Shown here: piece after piece, positions 1 through 8,949 of the stretch
Position numbering within the stretch: position 1 is the first letter of the stretch
How the letters are laid out: each line of letters opens with the position of its first letter
Origin: Sphingopyxis sp. CCNWLW2
GTDB lineage: Bacteria; Pseudomonadota; Alphaproteobacteria; Sphingomonadales; Sphingomonadaceae
NCBI RefSeq assembly: GCF_037095755.1
Contig: NZ_JBAWKJ010000001.1
Span: 1,119,001 to 1,183,000 of the forward strand
DNA length: 64,000 nucleotides
Direction of reading: 5' to 3'
Made by a program: the position numbers and the translations under genes
The notes under the pieces: generated by a model
Told to the model about the DNA's origin: nothing
Databases searched by the model: none
The model's input: only the letters and a program-made list of their open reading frames with translations

Positions 1-392
1 ACGACGTCGATCCCCGCGTCGGAGAAGGCCGTCGCGTCGAGCAGCACTTCGCCGGTCGCGGCATTCACGAGCTGGTAGCGTGCGCGCAGCGTCCGCCGCT
101 CGCGCGTTACCGTATCGTCGGCGCGGACGCCGAAGCCGGTGATCGAATCTTCGAGCCGGACGTCGAGGCGGAGGCGCTTGCCCGCACCCGCGCCGCCCTG
201 CGTCGCCTGCAGCCGGTCGCGGAGCGCGTTGCGGACGAGCCAGCCATTATGTCCCTCGATCGCCGCGACATCGACGTCGGCGAGCACTTGCGCCACCGCC
301 CCCTTGCTGCCGTTCGCGTAGAGCGGGCGGAGCCCGCAGCCGCCGACAAGCAGCGAAGCAGCGACGAGGCAAGAGGTCAGCAGGTTGCGCAT
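1..392 (-). CDS. lptE: LPS-assembly lipoprotein LptE (3' end beyond window)
   Basis: Only the first 130 residues are inside the window. LptE is the outer-membrane lipoprotein that plugs the LptD barrel in lipopolysaccharide export. The start is a signal peptide ending in a clear lipobox (LVGGC, lipidated Cys19), followed by the typical GLRPLYA segment. The later visible part has the RLDVRL and RRTLRARYQL strands usual for the family. The ATG shares one base with the leuS stop codon (TGATG), so the two genes are translationally coupled. Location right after leuS is the common alphaproteobacterial order. No oddities seen in the part available. Confidence 0.88.
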   Translation of the reverse strand, partial: MRNLLTSCLVAASLLVGGCGLRPLYANGSKGAVAQVLADVDVAAIEGHNGWLVRNALRDRLQATQGGAGAGKRLRLDVRLEDSITGFGVRADDTVTRERRTLRARYQLVNAATGEVLLDATAFSDAGIDV

Positions 393-2941
393 CAGGGAAC
401 GATATTCACCAAACGGTCGGGGACCACAATGACCTTCTTCGGCGCGGCGCCGGCGAGCAGTTCGACGATGCGCGGGCGCGCGAGCGCCGCGGCTTCGGTC
501 GCATCCTTGTCGAGGCCCTTTGCAATCGTCATCGTGTCGCGCAGCTTACCCGCCATCTGGATCGCGATTGTCACCTCGTCATCGACGAGCAGTGCCGGAT
601 CGGCGGCGGGCCATGCGGCATCGGCGATCATCGCGGTCGTGCGCTGGCCGGCAGGAAGCGTGGCCCATGCCTCTTCGGCGAGGTGCGGCAGCATCGGCGC
701 GACGAGCAGGATGAGGGTGCGGCATGCCTCGGCGCGGGTGGCCGAGGGCTTCGCTTTCTCGATCTCGTTCGCAAGCGCGTGGACCTTGGCGACGGCCTTG
801 TTGAAGCCGAGCGCCTCGATGTCGGCGGCAACGCCGGCGATCGCCTGATGGAGCTTCCGCGCGAGCGCCTTGTCTTCGCTGCCGTCGCCGACATTTTCGG
901 TGTCGCCGAAGATCCGCCACAGACGCTGGACAAAACGCCACGCGCCCTCGATGCCTGCCTCGCTCCACGGCAGGTCGCGCTCGGGCGGGCTGTCGGAGAG
1001 CATGAACCAGCGCGCGGCGTCGGCGCCATATTGGTCGAGGATGGCGTCGGGATCGACGACATTCTTCTTCGACTTCGACATTTTGATCACGCGGCCGACG
1101 TCGACGGTATAGCCGTCGGCGGTCAGGATCGCGCCATCGGGCTTGCGCTCAATCTCCTCGGGGGTGAAGTAGAGCGGCGGCAGACCTTCGCCCTGCACGC
1201 GGCTGTAGGTTTCGTGCGTCACCATGCCCTGCGTGAACAGGCTCGCGAAGGGCTCGGCGATGTCGATCATCCCCATCTTCTTGAGCGCGCGCGTCCAGAA
1301 GCGCGCGTAGAGCAGGTGGAGGATCGCATGCTCGATACCGCCGATATATTGGTCGACGGGCAGCCAGCGGCGGATCACTTCGGGATCGAACGGCTTGTCC
1401 GACGGCGAGCTGGCGAAACGCAGGAAATACCAGCTGGAATCGACGAAAGTGTCGAGCGTGTCGGTTTCGCGTTGCGCCGCGCCGCCGCACGTCGGGCACG
1501 CGACATGCTTCCACGTCGGATGGCGGTCGAGCGGGTTGCCGGGGACCGAGAAGTCGACATCCTCGGGCAGCACGACGGGGAGCTGGTTCTTGGGGACCGG
1601 CACCGTGCCGCACGCATCGCAATGGATGAAGGGGATCGGGGTGCCCCAGTAACGCTGGCGCGAAACGCCCCAGTCGCGCAGGCGCCATACGGTCGTGCCC
1701 TTGCCCCAGCCTTCATGCTCGGCGCGCGCGATGACGGCGGCCTTCGCTTCGTCGATCGTCATGCCGTCGAGGAAGTGGCTGTTCACGAGCTTGCCGGGGC
1801 CGGTGTACGCCTCGGTCCCGGTGAAATGCTGCGCGGTCTCGTCGCCATCGGCGATCACGCGGTGGACCTGGAGCCCATATTTATGCGCGAAGTCGAGGTC
1901 GCGCTGGTCGTGCGCGGGGCAGCCGAAGATCGCGCCGGTGCCATAATCCATCAGCACATAGTTCACGACCCAGACGGGCAGGTGCCAGTTCGGGTCGAGC
2001 GGATGTTCGACCGCGATGCCGGTGTCGAAGCCCATCTTTTCGGCGGTGTCGATCTGTTCGGCGGCGGTGCCCTGACGGCGGCATTCCTCGATGAACGCCG
2101 CGAGCTCGGGCGAATCTTTCGCCAGCCGCTCGGCGAGCGGATGATCGGGCGAGATCGCCGCGAAGCTCGCGCCATAAAGCGTGTCGGGACGTGTCGTGAA
2201 GACGTCGAAACCGGGCGCGCCGCCCGCCAGCTTAAAGCTGAATTCGAGCCCCTGCGACTTGCCGATCCAGTTTTCCTGCATCAGCCGCACCTTGTCGGGC
2301 CAGCTGTCGAGTGCGCCCAGCCCTTCGAGCAGTTCGTCGGCGAAGTCGGTGATCTTCAAAAACCACTGCGACAGCTTTTTCTTCTCGACGAGCGCGCCCG
2401 AGCGCCAGCCGCGGCCGTCGATCACCTGCTCGTTCGCGAGCACCGTCATGTCGACCGGGTCCCAGTTCACATAGCTGTGCTTGCGCGTGACGAGCCCCGC
2501 GGCGAACAGGTCGAGGAACAGCGCCTGTTCCTGCCCGTAATAATCGGGCTCGCACGTCGCGAGCTCGCGGCTCCAGTCGATCGCGAGGCCGAGGCGCTTC
2601 AGCTGCGCGCGCATCGACGCGATATTGTCGCGCGTCCAGCCGCCGGGGTGGACGCCCTTTTCCATCGCGGCATTTTCGGCGGGCATGCCGAACGCGTCCC
2701 AGCCCATCGGGTGAAGCACGTCATGGCCGGTCATCCGCTTGAAGCGCGCGAGGACGTCGCCCATCGCATAGTTGCGGACATGGCCCATATGGATGCGCCC
2801 CGACGGATAGGGGAACATCTCGAGGATATAGGCCTTGGGCCGATCTTCGCTATCGGTCGTGGCAAAGCTGTTCGCCGCCTCCCACGCCTTTTGCCAGCGG
2901 GCGTCGGCGGCGAGGGCGCCAAAGCGCGGTTCGCGGGTCAT
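392..2941 (-). CDS. leuS: Leucyl-tRNA synthetase
   Basis: Class I aminoacyl-tRNA synthetase that charges tRNA-Leu in the cytoplasm. The 849-residue length is normal for the bacterial enzyme. The HIGH signature appears as HMGH at residues 51-54 after PYPSGRI, and KMSKS is at 620-624. Between them lies a full CP1 editing domain with the [10 protein letters not shown] threonine-rich motif. A four-cysteine zinc-type insert (CDACG, CPTCG) is also present. The gene sits 54 bp downstream of the DUF3576 lipoprotein gene and overlaps lptE by one base, so the three probably form one transcript. Confidence 0.98.
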   Translation of the reverse strand: MTREPRFGALAADARWQKAWEAANSFATTDSEDRPKAYILEMFPYPSGRIHMGHVRNYAMGDVLARFKRMTGHDVLHPMGWDAFGMPAENAAMEKGVHPGGWTRDNIASMRAQLKRLGLAIDWSRELATCEPDYYGQEQALFLDLFAAGLVTRKHSYVNWDPVDMTVLANEQVIDGRGWRSGALVEKKKLSQWFLKITDFADELLEGLGALDSWPDKVRLMQENWIGKSQGLEFSFKLAGGAPGFDVFTTRPDTLYGASFAAISPDHPLAERLAKDSPELAAFIEECRRQGTAAEQIDTAEKMGFDTGIAVEHPLDPNWHLPVWVVNYVLMDYGTGAIFGCPAHDQRDLDFAHKYGLQVHRVIADGDETAQHFTGTEAYTGPGKLVNSHFLDGMTIDEAKAAVIARAEHEGWGKGTTVWRLRDWGVSRQRYWGTPIPFIHCDACGTVPVPKNQLPVVLPEDVDFSVPGNPLDRHPTWKHVACPTCGGAAQRETDTLDTFVDSSWYFLRFASSPSDKPFDPEVIRRWLPVDQYIGGIEHAILHLLYARFWTRALKKMGMIDIAEPFASLFTQGMVTHETYSRVQGEGLPPLYFTPEEIERKPDGAILTADGYTVDVGRVIKMSKSKKNVVDPDAILDQYGADAARWFMLSDSPPERDLPWSEAGIEGAWRFVQRLWRIFGDTENVGDGSEDKALARKLHQAIAGVAADIEALGFNKAVAKVHALANEIEKAKPSATRAEACRTLILLVAPMLPHLAEEAWATLPAGQRTTAMIADAAWPAADPALLVDDEVTIAIQMAGKLRDTMTIAKGLDKDATEAAALARPRIVELLAGAAPKKVIVVPDRLVNIVP

Positions 2942-2995
2942 TCGTCGGTTACCCCGTTAGTCTGTGTGGGCAGGCGCGCGAGGCGCGCCGCCGGA

Positions 2996-3469
2996 TTAGT
3001 CCCTGATCGCCGAACGACGCAGGTCGCGGGCGCGGGTGAGGATGATTTCCTCGAGCTTCTGCACGGTCGCCGCCTGAACCGGCGCGTCGACCCAGCTGCC
3101 GCCCTGCGCGACCTGGCGCGAGGCCGCGATGCGCAGCGCGTCGGCGCGCAGGTCCTGATCGAGGATCGAGACGGTAACCTTCATCCGCTCGCCGGGGTTC
3201 GACGGGTTCGCATACCAGTCGGTGATCACGACACCGCCGGCCGAATCGGCCTGGAGCAGCGGCATGAACGACAGCGCATCGAGCGAGGCGCGCCACAAAT
3301 AGCTGTTCACGCCGATCGTCGTCACCTGGCTGGCGGCGAGATCGGCTTTCGGCCGTTCCTTGTTCGCGCAGGCCGAAAGACCAAGCGCCGCGAGCCCGAG
3401 CAGCGCGAGCGCGGCCGGACGGCGACCGAGCGTAGCGCCAAACCGGGCAGGGACGGAAAGCTGGGACAT
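2996..3469 (-). CDS. DUF3576 domain lipoprotein
   Basis: A 157-residue predicted lipoprotein. The N-terminus has a basic start, a hydrophobic stretch and an LSAC lipobox (Cys34), then ANKERPKAD. The remainder (IGVNSYLWRASLDALSFMPL, GGVVITDWY, ILTRARDLRR) matches my memory of the DUF3576 family, found beside leuS in many alphaproteobacteria. Its biochemical role is unknown; the position upstream of leuS and lptE suggests an envelope function, but that is inference. The start chosen is the ATG giving the signal peptide. A much longer overlapping frame on the same strand lacks such features and is not a gene. Confidence 0.85.
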   Translation of the reverse strand: MSQLSVPARFGATLGRRPAALALLGLAALGLSACANKERPKADLAASQVTTIGVNSYLWRASLDALSFMPLLQADSAGGVVITDWYANPSNPGERMKVTVSILDQDLRADALRIAASRQVAQGGSWVDAPVQAATVQKLEEIILTRARDLRRSAIRD

Positions 3470-3748
3470 GCGGGTACACCTTATCTCTTGAGCCCGTCCG
3501 ATGTAGGAAATCGGCCGCGCGGAACGATATTGCCAGCGTCTCTATCGCCCTTGTCGCCGCCCCGCAAGCGCGGCAATTTCGGCCGCGCGACCGTTCAGAT
3601 TCTGGTCAGATTCGAAACGCACTGTGACGATCCCGCAACAATTTCGGCAAAAATCGGAATCGTTGCAGCAATTTGACGGGATTCATCTGGCAATGTTGCG
3701 CCAGGAGTCCTATTTGAAGAATCCGATTGGGGTTGGAGTCGCAGAGCA

Positions 3749-4462
3749 ATGGCGCGGACATCGCGACATTTTTGGAAAGGAAGCCTCACCGCTTTGGCGG
3801 TGGTTTCGCTTGCGCTTCCGCCAGCCCTCGCCGCGATGTCGAGCAGCGACCGCATCCGCGACACCAATCTTTCGGAAACCCTGCTTGGCCAGTTCACCCC
3901 GGCATCGGGCGATGAGCGGCTGATCGCACGCTATAACAAGATGTCGGCCGAACAGCGCGGCAGCTTCAGCTTCACCCCCGCGCTCCCCGACGACGGCCGC
4001 AAGAACCGCGCGATCACCGTTGTGATTCGCGCCCGCGACGACGCTTCGAGCGCCACGCGCACGTCGGCGCTGGCTGCCGGCCGGACCGCGCCGGTCGCGA
4101 TCACCCCGGTCGCCTATAATCTGGGCGCCTCGGTCGGATTCGAGAAATTCGTCACGCCGGCGCTGCCGCGCGGTACCGATCTTCGCAACCTGCCGGTCGC
4201 GAAGGCCCCGGAACAGGACGAAAAGAAGTCGCGCTTCGCAACGCGTATGGTGAACCGCCCAAGCGACCCTAGCGGGGCAACCGATCGCGTCACCGCTCCT
4301 GGCGAAGCGTCGGCCGTCGATGTCGTCAGCAGCTATCGCCTGACCAAGAACATCGACGTCACCGCGGGCGTTCGGTACAAGAGCGACGACCGCATCGAAC
4401 CGCTGACCGATACGCGCCGCGACAGCCAGGCGGTCTATGTCGGAACCGCGTTCCGCTTCTGA
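3749..4462 (+). CDS. Exported protein of unknown function, possible outer-membrane strand-rich protein
   Basis: A 237-residue protein I do not recognise. Residues 1-29 look like a Sec signal peptide with an ALA cleavage motif. The middle is polar and rich in Arg, Ala and Pro. The C-terminal part has alternating strand-like segments (VVSSYRLTKNIDVTAGVRYKS, AVYVGTAFRF) and ends in phenylalanine, as many outer-membrane beta-barrel proteins do. It is too short for a full independent barrel, so it may be a small barrel or a periplasmic protein. GGAGT lies 13 bp before the ATG. It is monocistronic and flanked by opposite-strand genes. Confidence 0.7.
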   Translation: MARTSRHFWKGSLTALAVVSLALPPALAAMSSSDRIRDTNLSETLLGQFTPASGDERLIARYNKMSAEQRGSFSFTPALPDDGRKNRAITVVIRARDDASSATRTSALAAGRTAPVAITPVAYNLGASVGFEKFVTPALPRGTDLRNLPVAKAPEQDEKKSRFATRMVNRPSDPSGATDRVTAPGEASAVDVVSSYRLTKNIDVTAGVRYKSDDRIEPLTDTRRDSQAVYVGTAFRF

Positions 4463-4593
4463 TCTGCATTGATATTGGGCCCCGGGGCGGCCTGCAAATG
4501 TCACTTTTCCGAGCTTCCGGTGCTCACGCACATAAATGCGCTGCGCTCCGGGTCTCGAAAAACTAACATTTTCGACTCACCCCAAACCCAATC

Positions 4594-5190
4594 TCAACGC
4601 AGCCTTGCCCGGCGCTTCGTCGCCTTTTCTTCCCACGCATCGATCGCTGCCCAGCCGGGCTTGATACCGCTTGCGCGGCTTAGCGCGCGCGCGCGCGCCG
4701 CTGTCATCCCGCCGAGCGCGATCGGCTGTGCGTCCGATAGCCGCGCGAGCCGCAGCCACGCCGCGCGCCCGAGCACCGCTGCGCCCGGATGCGAACGCGT
4801 CGGATGGAGCGGCGAGATGAAGACGCCGCCGGCTCCGGCCTTGCGCGCGCGGCGCGCTTCGTGCGCATCATGGACGGGCATCGTCAGCAACAGGTCGAGC
4901 CGATGTGCCTGCGCCGCATGTCTTGCGTCGCGCTGGCGAAGGTGGACGCCGTCGGCGCCCCAGCGCCGCGCGGTGGCGGTCGGTCCCGCGAGCAGTACGG
5001 TCAATCCCCGCGCACGCGCGGTGCGCATCAACCGCCGCAGCAGGCGCCAGCGCGCGCCGGGCGGCAGGCTGTCGTGGCGGAGGACGATACCGCTGCCGGG
5101 CGGGAGCAGCGCCGCGAGTTCGTCCGCACCGGCCTTCGTCCGCTCGTCGCTGAACAGCCATAGTTTCGGCAGGGGGTGGCGCGGGCGCAT
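4594..5190 (-). CDS. Thiamine phosphate synthase / TenI family protein
   Basis: A 198-residue TIM-barrel protein of the ThiE/TenI superfamily. The family signature region WGADGVHLRQRDARHA (residues 79-94) corresponds to the substrate-binding GVHLGQxD segment of ThiE. SPLHPTRSHPGAAVLG and PIALGGMT match the phosphate-binding end of the barrel. The PTxSHPG form is closer to TenI-like members than to classical ThiE (which has TxTK), so catalytic thiamine phosphate synthase activity is uncertain. The ATG at 5190 was chosen because the same frame extends far upstream through the divergent PLP-protein gene without any supporting motif. It is transcribed divergently from that gene, 57 bp apart. Confidence 0.8.
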   Translation of the reverse strand: MRPRHPLPKLWLFSDERTKAGADELAALLPPGSGIVLRHDSLPPGARWRLLRRLMRTARARGLTVLLAGPTATARRWGADGVHLRQRDARHAAQAHRLDLLLTMPVHDAHEARRARKAGAGGVFISPLHPTRSHPGAAVLGRAAWLRLARLSDAQPIALGGMTAARARALSRASGIKPGWAAIDAWEEKATKRRARLR

Positions 5191-5247
5191 CGCCCTTTCT
5201 ATAGGCGCGTCGCGAGCGCGCGCAACGCGCGGGATGGAAGCGAGACG

Positions 5248-5910
5248 ATGAGCGAAGCAGCAGACCGGCTGGCCGAGGTAAATGCGAATATCGCGGGCGC
5301 GGCCAAGCGCGCGCAGCGGCGGACCGATGATATCTGCCTGATCGCGGTGTCGAAAACGCACGACGCCGACGCCATCCGCCCGCTGATCGCCGCGGGCCAG
5401 CGCCACTTCGGCGAGAACCGCGTGCAGGAAGCCGCGGCGAAATGGCCCGAACTGCGCGCCGAGACCCCCGATATCGCGCTCCACCTGATCGGCCAGCTGC
5501 AATCGAACAAGGCCGAGGAAGCGGTGGCGCTGTTCGACGCGATCCACTCGCTCGATCGCAGCTCGCTGGTGCAGGCCATCGCGAAGGCGTGCCAAAAGGC
5601 GGGCAAGCACCCGCAACTGTTCGTCCAGGTCAATATCGGCGACGAGGAGCAGAAGGGCGGCTGCGCGACCCGCGACCTGCCCGCGCTGCTCGCCGAGGCG
5701 AAGGACGCCGGGCTGACGATCGACGGGCTGATGGCGATCCCCCCCGCCGAGATCGAGCCCGCGCCTTTTTTCGCACTGCTCGACGAGCTCGCCGAACGCC
5801 ACGGCCTGCCACTGCGTTCGATGGGGATGAGCGGCGATTACGAAACCGCGGTGATGCTGGGCGCGACGCATGTGCGCGTCGGGACGGCGCTGTTCGGGTC
5901 GCGCGCGTAA
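5248..5910 (+). CDS. YggS-type pyridoxal phosphate homeostasis protein
   Basis: A 220-residue PLP-binding barrel protein of the YggS/PROSC family, which buffers vitamin B6 and amino-acid pools. Visible signatures are the lysine region LIAVSKTHDADAI, FGENRVQEA, HLIGQLQSNKA, VQVNIGDEEQKGG and SMGMSGDYETAVMLGATHVR, all diagnostic. The start is the ATG preceded by GGAAGCGAG; an earlier in-frame start would run into the divergent gene promoter. The GyrI-like gene follows 14 bp downstream, so the two are likely co-transcribed. Confidence 0.95.
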   Translation: MSEAADRLAEVNANIAGAAKRAQRRTDDICLIAVSKTHDADAIRPLIAAGQRHFGENRVQEAAAKWPELRAETPDIALHLIGQLQSNKAEEAVALFDAIHSLDRSSLVQAIAKACQKAGKHPQLFVQVNIGDEEQKGGCATRDLPALLAEAKDAGLTIDGLMAIPPAEIEPAPFFALLDELAERHGLPLRSMGMSGDYETAVMLGATHVRVGTALFGSRA

Positions 5911-5924
5911 CGGAAGGATAGCGG

Positions 5925-6551
5925 ATGGCGTTGGAAAAGCTGGATCTGAAAAAGGCCCGCAAGGCGCTCTTCACCGCTCCCGCCGGCCGCTTCGTTCCGG
6001 TTACGGTGCCGCGTGTTTCCTACCTGATGGTCGACGGGCATGGCGACCCGAACAAGAATCCCGAATATGGGCGCGCGGTCGAGAGCCTCTATTCGACCGC
6101 CTATGCGGTGAAGTTCGCATGCAAGTCCAGGGGCGCCGATTTCGTCGTGGCGCCGCTGGAGGGGCTTTGGTCGGCCGCCGATCCCGAAAGCTTCGCCGCG
6201 CGGCGCAAGGACGAGTGGGACTGGACCATGATGATCATGCTACCCGGCGAGGTGGACGAGGAAATGGTGCGCGCGGCGCAGACCAAGGCGCGGGAAAAAC
6301 TCGGCACGCTGCCTGAAAGCCTGCGGCTCGCCACGCTTGAGGAAGGTCTCTGCCTGCAGGCACTGCACATCGGCAGCTATGACGACGAAGGCCCGCTGCT
6401 CGCGTCGCTGCACCACGACGTCATGCCCGCGAGCGGATTTGATTTCGCCGGACGGCATCACGAAGTCTATCTGAGCGATCCGCGCAAGACCGCACCTGAA
6501 AAGCTCAAAACGCTTCTTCGCCAGCCGGTGCGGCCGATCGGTTCCGCATAG
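5925..6551 (+). CDS. GyrI-like domain-containing protein
   Basis: A 208-residue cytoplasmic protein with the GyrI-like small-molecule-binding fold. Features include the opening KLDLKKARKALFTAP, the conserved PRVSYLMVDGHGDPNKNPEY segment, WTMMIMLP and the later GYD-like GSYDDEGPLL motif. Members of this fold bind small amphipathic molecules or, in some cases, DNA gyrase; no specific ligand can be deduced. A GGAAGGATAGCGG leader gives a ribosome-binding site. It follows the PLP homeostasis gene closely and converges on the DUF4402 gene with only 6 bp between them. Confidence 0.85.
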   Translation: MALEKLDLKKARKALFTAPAGRFVPVTVPRVSYLMVDGHGDPNKNPEYGRAVESLYSTAYAVKFACKSRGADFVVAPLEGLWSAADPESFAARRKDEWDWTMMIMLPGEVDEEMVRAAQTKAREKLGTLPESLRLATLEEGLCLQALHIGSYDDEGPLLASLHHDVMPASGFDFAGRHHEVYLSDPRKTAPEKLKTLLRQPVRPIGSA

Positions 6552-6557
6552 CGGGCG

Positions 6558-7070
6558 CTATTGATATTCGACCGTCACCGGGACGCGCCCGCGATAGTCG
6601 CCATCGTCGAGCCCCGCGATCTGGAGCCGGCCGCCGAAGCGGAATATCAGGCGGCCGTCGGCGCCGAGACGCGGCGCGGCCGACAGGTCGGTGACAAGGC
6701 CGGTGACGCGCGCGGTGCGGCCGTGGCCGCTTTCGAGGTCGATGCTCGCGGGAAGGATGACGCGCACCTCCGCCCCCGGCTCGCCGCGCACGGTGACCGT
6801 GCCGGTCAGCGCGAAGCCGCCGAGATCGACGACATCGCCGCGCACGCGGCGGGCGCCCGAGGCGGGATCGATCTCGACCTCGCCACCCATCGCGCCGACC
6901 GCGACGCGGCCCATGTCGAGCCGGGTTTCGACATCGACGCGTAGCGGCACCTCGGCCTTGCGCACCGCGATGCCCGCCGCCTTGTCCTGCGCGCAAAGCA
7001 GGCATTGCGCCGCTGCGGCGGGTGCGCCGGCGAACAACAGGCAGAGGCCAAGGAAAAGACGCAGTTTCAC
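6558..7070 (-). CDS. DUF4402 domain-containing exported protein
   Basis: About 170 residues: a signal peptide (KLRLFLGLCLLFAGAPAAA) and a beta-rich body with repeated GxVxI and VTVRGEPGA segments ending VPVTVEYQ, typical of DUF4402 proteins found in sphingomonads. I prefer the GTG at 7070, because AGGGGA lies about 5 bases upstream and translation from there begins with the signal peptide. An ATG at 7091 would add seven residues before it. A short Cys-x-x-Cys (QCLLCAQ) occurs just after the expected cleavage site. Function unknown; possibly surface or pilus-like. Confidence 0.75.
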   Translation of the reverse strand: MKLRLFLGLCLLFAGAPAAAAQCLLCAQDKAAGIAVRKAEVPLRVDVETRLDMGRVAVGAMGGEVEIDPASGARRVRGDVVDLGGFALTGTVTVRGEPGAEVRVILPASIDLESGHGRTARVTGLVTDLSAAPRLGADGRLIFRFGGRLQIAGLDDGDYRGRVPVTVEYQ

Positions 7071-7164
7071 ATCTTCCCCTTGCCACAGCATGGTTAATCC
7101 GGGGTAAAATGGCGCGGCGCCTTATCCGCTGGCCAGCGCCGCGCTTTTGGGTCAAACCGGCGCC

Positions 7165-8235
7165 ATGAGCAGCCCTCCGCCCGTCCGGCTCAACGCCCTC
7201 GCCACCGCGGTGCCGGGGCACGACATCCATCAGGCATTCATCGACTGGGCGACGCCGCGCCTCGCCGACCCGCGCATGCGGGCGCTCTTTGCGCGGATGG
7301 CGGCACGGTCGGGGATCGACCACCGCTGGTCGGTGCTGCCGCCGACCGCCAGCGGTGGATCGCCCGTCGGCGCGGGCGGATTTTACGACGTCCCCGGCCT
7401 GCCGCCGACCTCGGCGCGGATGGCGGCCTATGCGGAATATGCGCCCGGTCTTGCGATGGAGGCGATTGCGGCGCTCGGCGACGCGCTCGACCCGGCGCGC
7501 GTCACCCACATTGTCGTAGCGAGCTGCACCGGCTTCGTCGCGCCGGGGATCGATCAGATCATCGCGCAGCGACTGGGGCTGCCCGCGACGGTCGAGCGCG
7601 TGCTGATCGGCTTCATGGGCTGCTATGCCGGGGTCACCGCGCTGCGCACCGCGCGGCATATCGTACGGTCCGAGCCCGGCGCCGTCGTGCTGGTGGTCAG
7701 CGTCGAACTGTCGAGCCTGCACCTCTCGCCCGCCGACGAGGCCGAACCCCTGCTGATGATGCTGCAGTTCAGCGACGGCGCGGCGGCGGGGATCGTGTCG
7801 GCCGCGCCGGGCGGGCTGGAGCTCGGCGAAGGGCGCAGCCTCGCGCTCGAGGACAGCGCGGACCTGATCCGCTGGGACATCGGCGACAAGGGGTTCGAGA
7901 TGCAGCTGTCGGGCGAAGTCCCCGCGCGGCTGCGCGAAACATTGGCCCAGCCCGATGTGCAGCGCGACCTGTTCGGCGAGGCCGGTCCGCCGCCCTTGCT
8001 CGCGGTCCACGCGGGGGGGCGCTCGGTACTCGACGCGGTCGAGCATGCGCTCGGCGTCGATCCGGACACCCTCGCCGACAGCCGCGCGGTGCTCGCGCGG
8101 TTCGGCAATATGTCGTCGGCGACGATCTTGTTCGTGCTCGCCGACATGATGGCGCGCGGCGCAAGGGGGGCGGGGGTCGCGATCGCATTCGGCCCGGGGC
8201 TCGCCGCCGAAGCGATCCACTTCACCGCGCCATGA
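7165..8235 (+). CDS. Type III polyketide synthase
   Basis: A 356-residue chalcone/stilbene-synthase-fold enzyme that condenses a starter acyl-CoA with malonyl-CoA units. The catalytic triad is visible: Cys121 in VVASCTGFVAPGID, His282 in LLAVHAGGRSVLD and Asn315 in RFGNMSSATILF. The thiolase-fold motif GFMGCYAG also fits. The start is the ATG opening MSSPPPVRLN; an upstream in-frame TTG lacks a ribosome-binding site. The downstream methyltransferase overlaps its stop by four bases and an FAD oxidoreductase follows, a gene order like srsABC of Streptomyces. Alkylresorcinol or alkylpyrone products are therefore plausible, but the starter unit cannot be read from sequence. Confidence 0.93.
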   Translation: MSSPPPVRLNALATAVPGHDIHQAFIDWATPRLADPRMRALFARMAARSGIDHRWSVLPPTASGGSPVGAGGFYDVPGLPPTSARMAAYAEYAPGLAMEAIAALGDALDPARVTHIVVASCTGFVAPGIDQIIAQRLGLPATVERVLIGFMGCYAGVTALRTARHIVRSEPGAVVLVVSVELSSLHLSPADEAEPLLMMLQFSDGAAAGIVSAAPGGLELGEGRSLALEDSADLIRWDIGDKGFEMQLSGEVPARLRETLAQPDVQRDLFGEAGPPPLLAVHAGGRSVLDAVEHALGVDPDTLADSRAVLARFGNMSSATILFVLADMMARGARGAGVAIAFGPGLAAEAIHFTAP

Positions 8236-8945
8236 ACCCCTTCGCCAGCCTTCTTGTCCCGATCGCGCAGGAGGAGGAGATGGACGCCGCCGACCTGCCG
8301 CCCGATCGCTATGCGCGCGTGCTTGCCGACCTGTCGCGGATCAACGGTCTGACGATGGCGCCGCGGCCGACGCTGGGCTTTCTCGACCGGGTACGCACGC
8401 GGGGGATCGGCGACCGGCCGTGGCGCATCCTCGACGTCGGGTTCGGCGCGGGCGACATGCTCGCGCGGATCGCACGCTGGGGCGAAAAACGCGGGGTCGC
8501 GCTCGACCTCGTCGGCGTCGACCTCAATCGCAAGAGCGAGGCGGTGGCGGCGATGCGGCTCGGCGCGCGCGCGCGGCTGATCACCGGCGATTATCGGGCG
8601 CTCGCGGGGCAGGGGTGGGACATCGTAATCTCCAGCCTCGTCACCCATCATATGACGCCCGCGCAGCGCACCGAATTTCTGCGCTTCATGGAAGGCGAGG
8701 CGGCGCGCGGCTGGCTGGTCAACGACCTCCATCGCCGGCGCCTGCCCTTTGCGGGCTTTCCGCTGCTCGCGACTCTCGCCCTCGCCGACCCGATCGTGCG
8801 GCGCGACGGACAATTGTCGGTCGGACGCAGTTTCCGCCGCGCCGAATGGCGGGCGATGCTGGCCGAAGCCTTGCCCGAGGCGGCAAGCGAATGCCGGATC
8901 TTTCGCAGCTTTCCGTACCGGCTCTGCGTCGAGCATATCCGGTGA
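8232..8945 (+). CDS. SAM-dependent methyltransferase of the type III PKS operon
   Basis: A 237-residue class I methyltransferase. The SAM-binding motif I is ILDVGFGAGDML near residues 66-77, with the acidic end of strand 2 at VGVDLNRKS and a post-motif ISSLVTHHMT. The ATG overlaps the polyketide synthase stop codon (ATGA), so the two are translationally coupled. Its job is inferred from context: O- or C-methylation of the polyketide, as for SrsB and BpsB-type partners. The C-terminal half (LPFAGFPLLATLALADPIVRRD) is typical of methyltransferases in such bacterial clusters. Confidence 0.85.
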   Translation: MNPFASLLVPIAQEEEMDAADLPPDRYARVLADLSRINGLTMAPRPTLGFLDRVRTRGIGDRPWRILDVGFGAGDMLARIARWGEKRGVALDLVGVDLNRKSEAVAAMRLGARARLITGDYRALAGQGWDIVISSLVTHHMTPAQRTEFLRFMEGEAARGWLVNDLHRRRLPFAGFPLLATLALADPIVRRDGQLSVGRSFRRAEWRAMLAEALPEAASECRIFRSFPYRLCVEHIR

Positions 8946-8949
8946 CCCG

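Noticed and set aside
683..3676. 997-codon open frame on the plus strand opposite leuS
   Set aside because: Antisense to leuS and the DUF3576 gene; low-complexity shadow with no recognisable domain.
4594..5871. 425-codon version of the ThiE/TenI gene
   Set aside because: The extra 227 residues are antisense to the PLP homeostasis gene and do not resemble any ThiE fusion; the 198-residue form fits the family.
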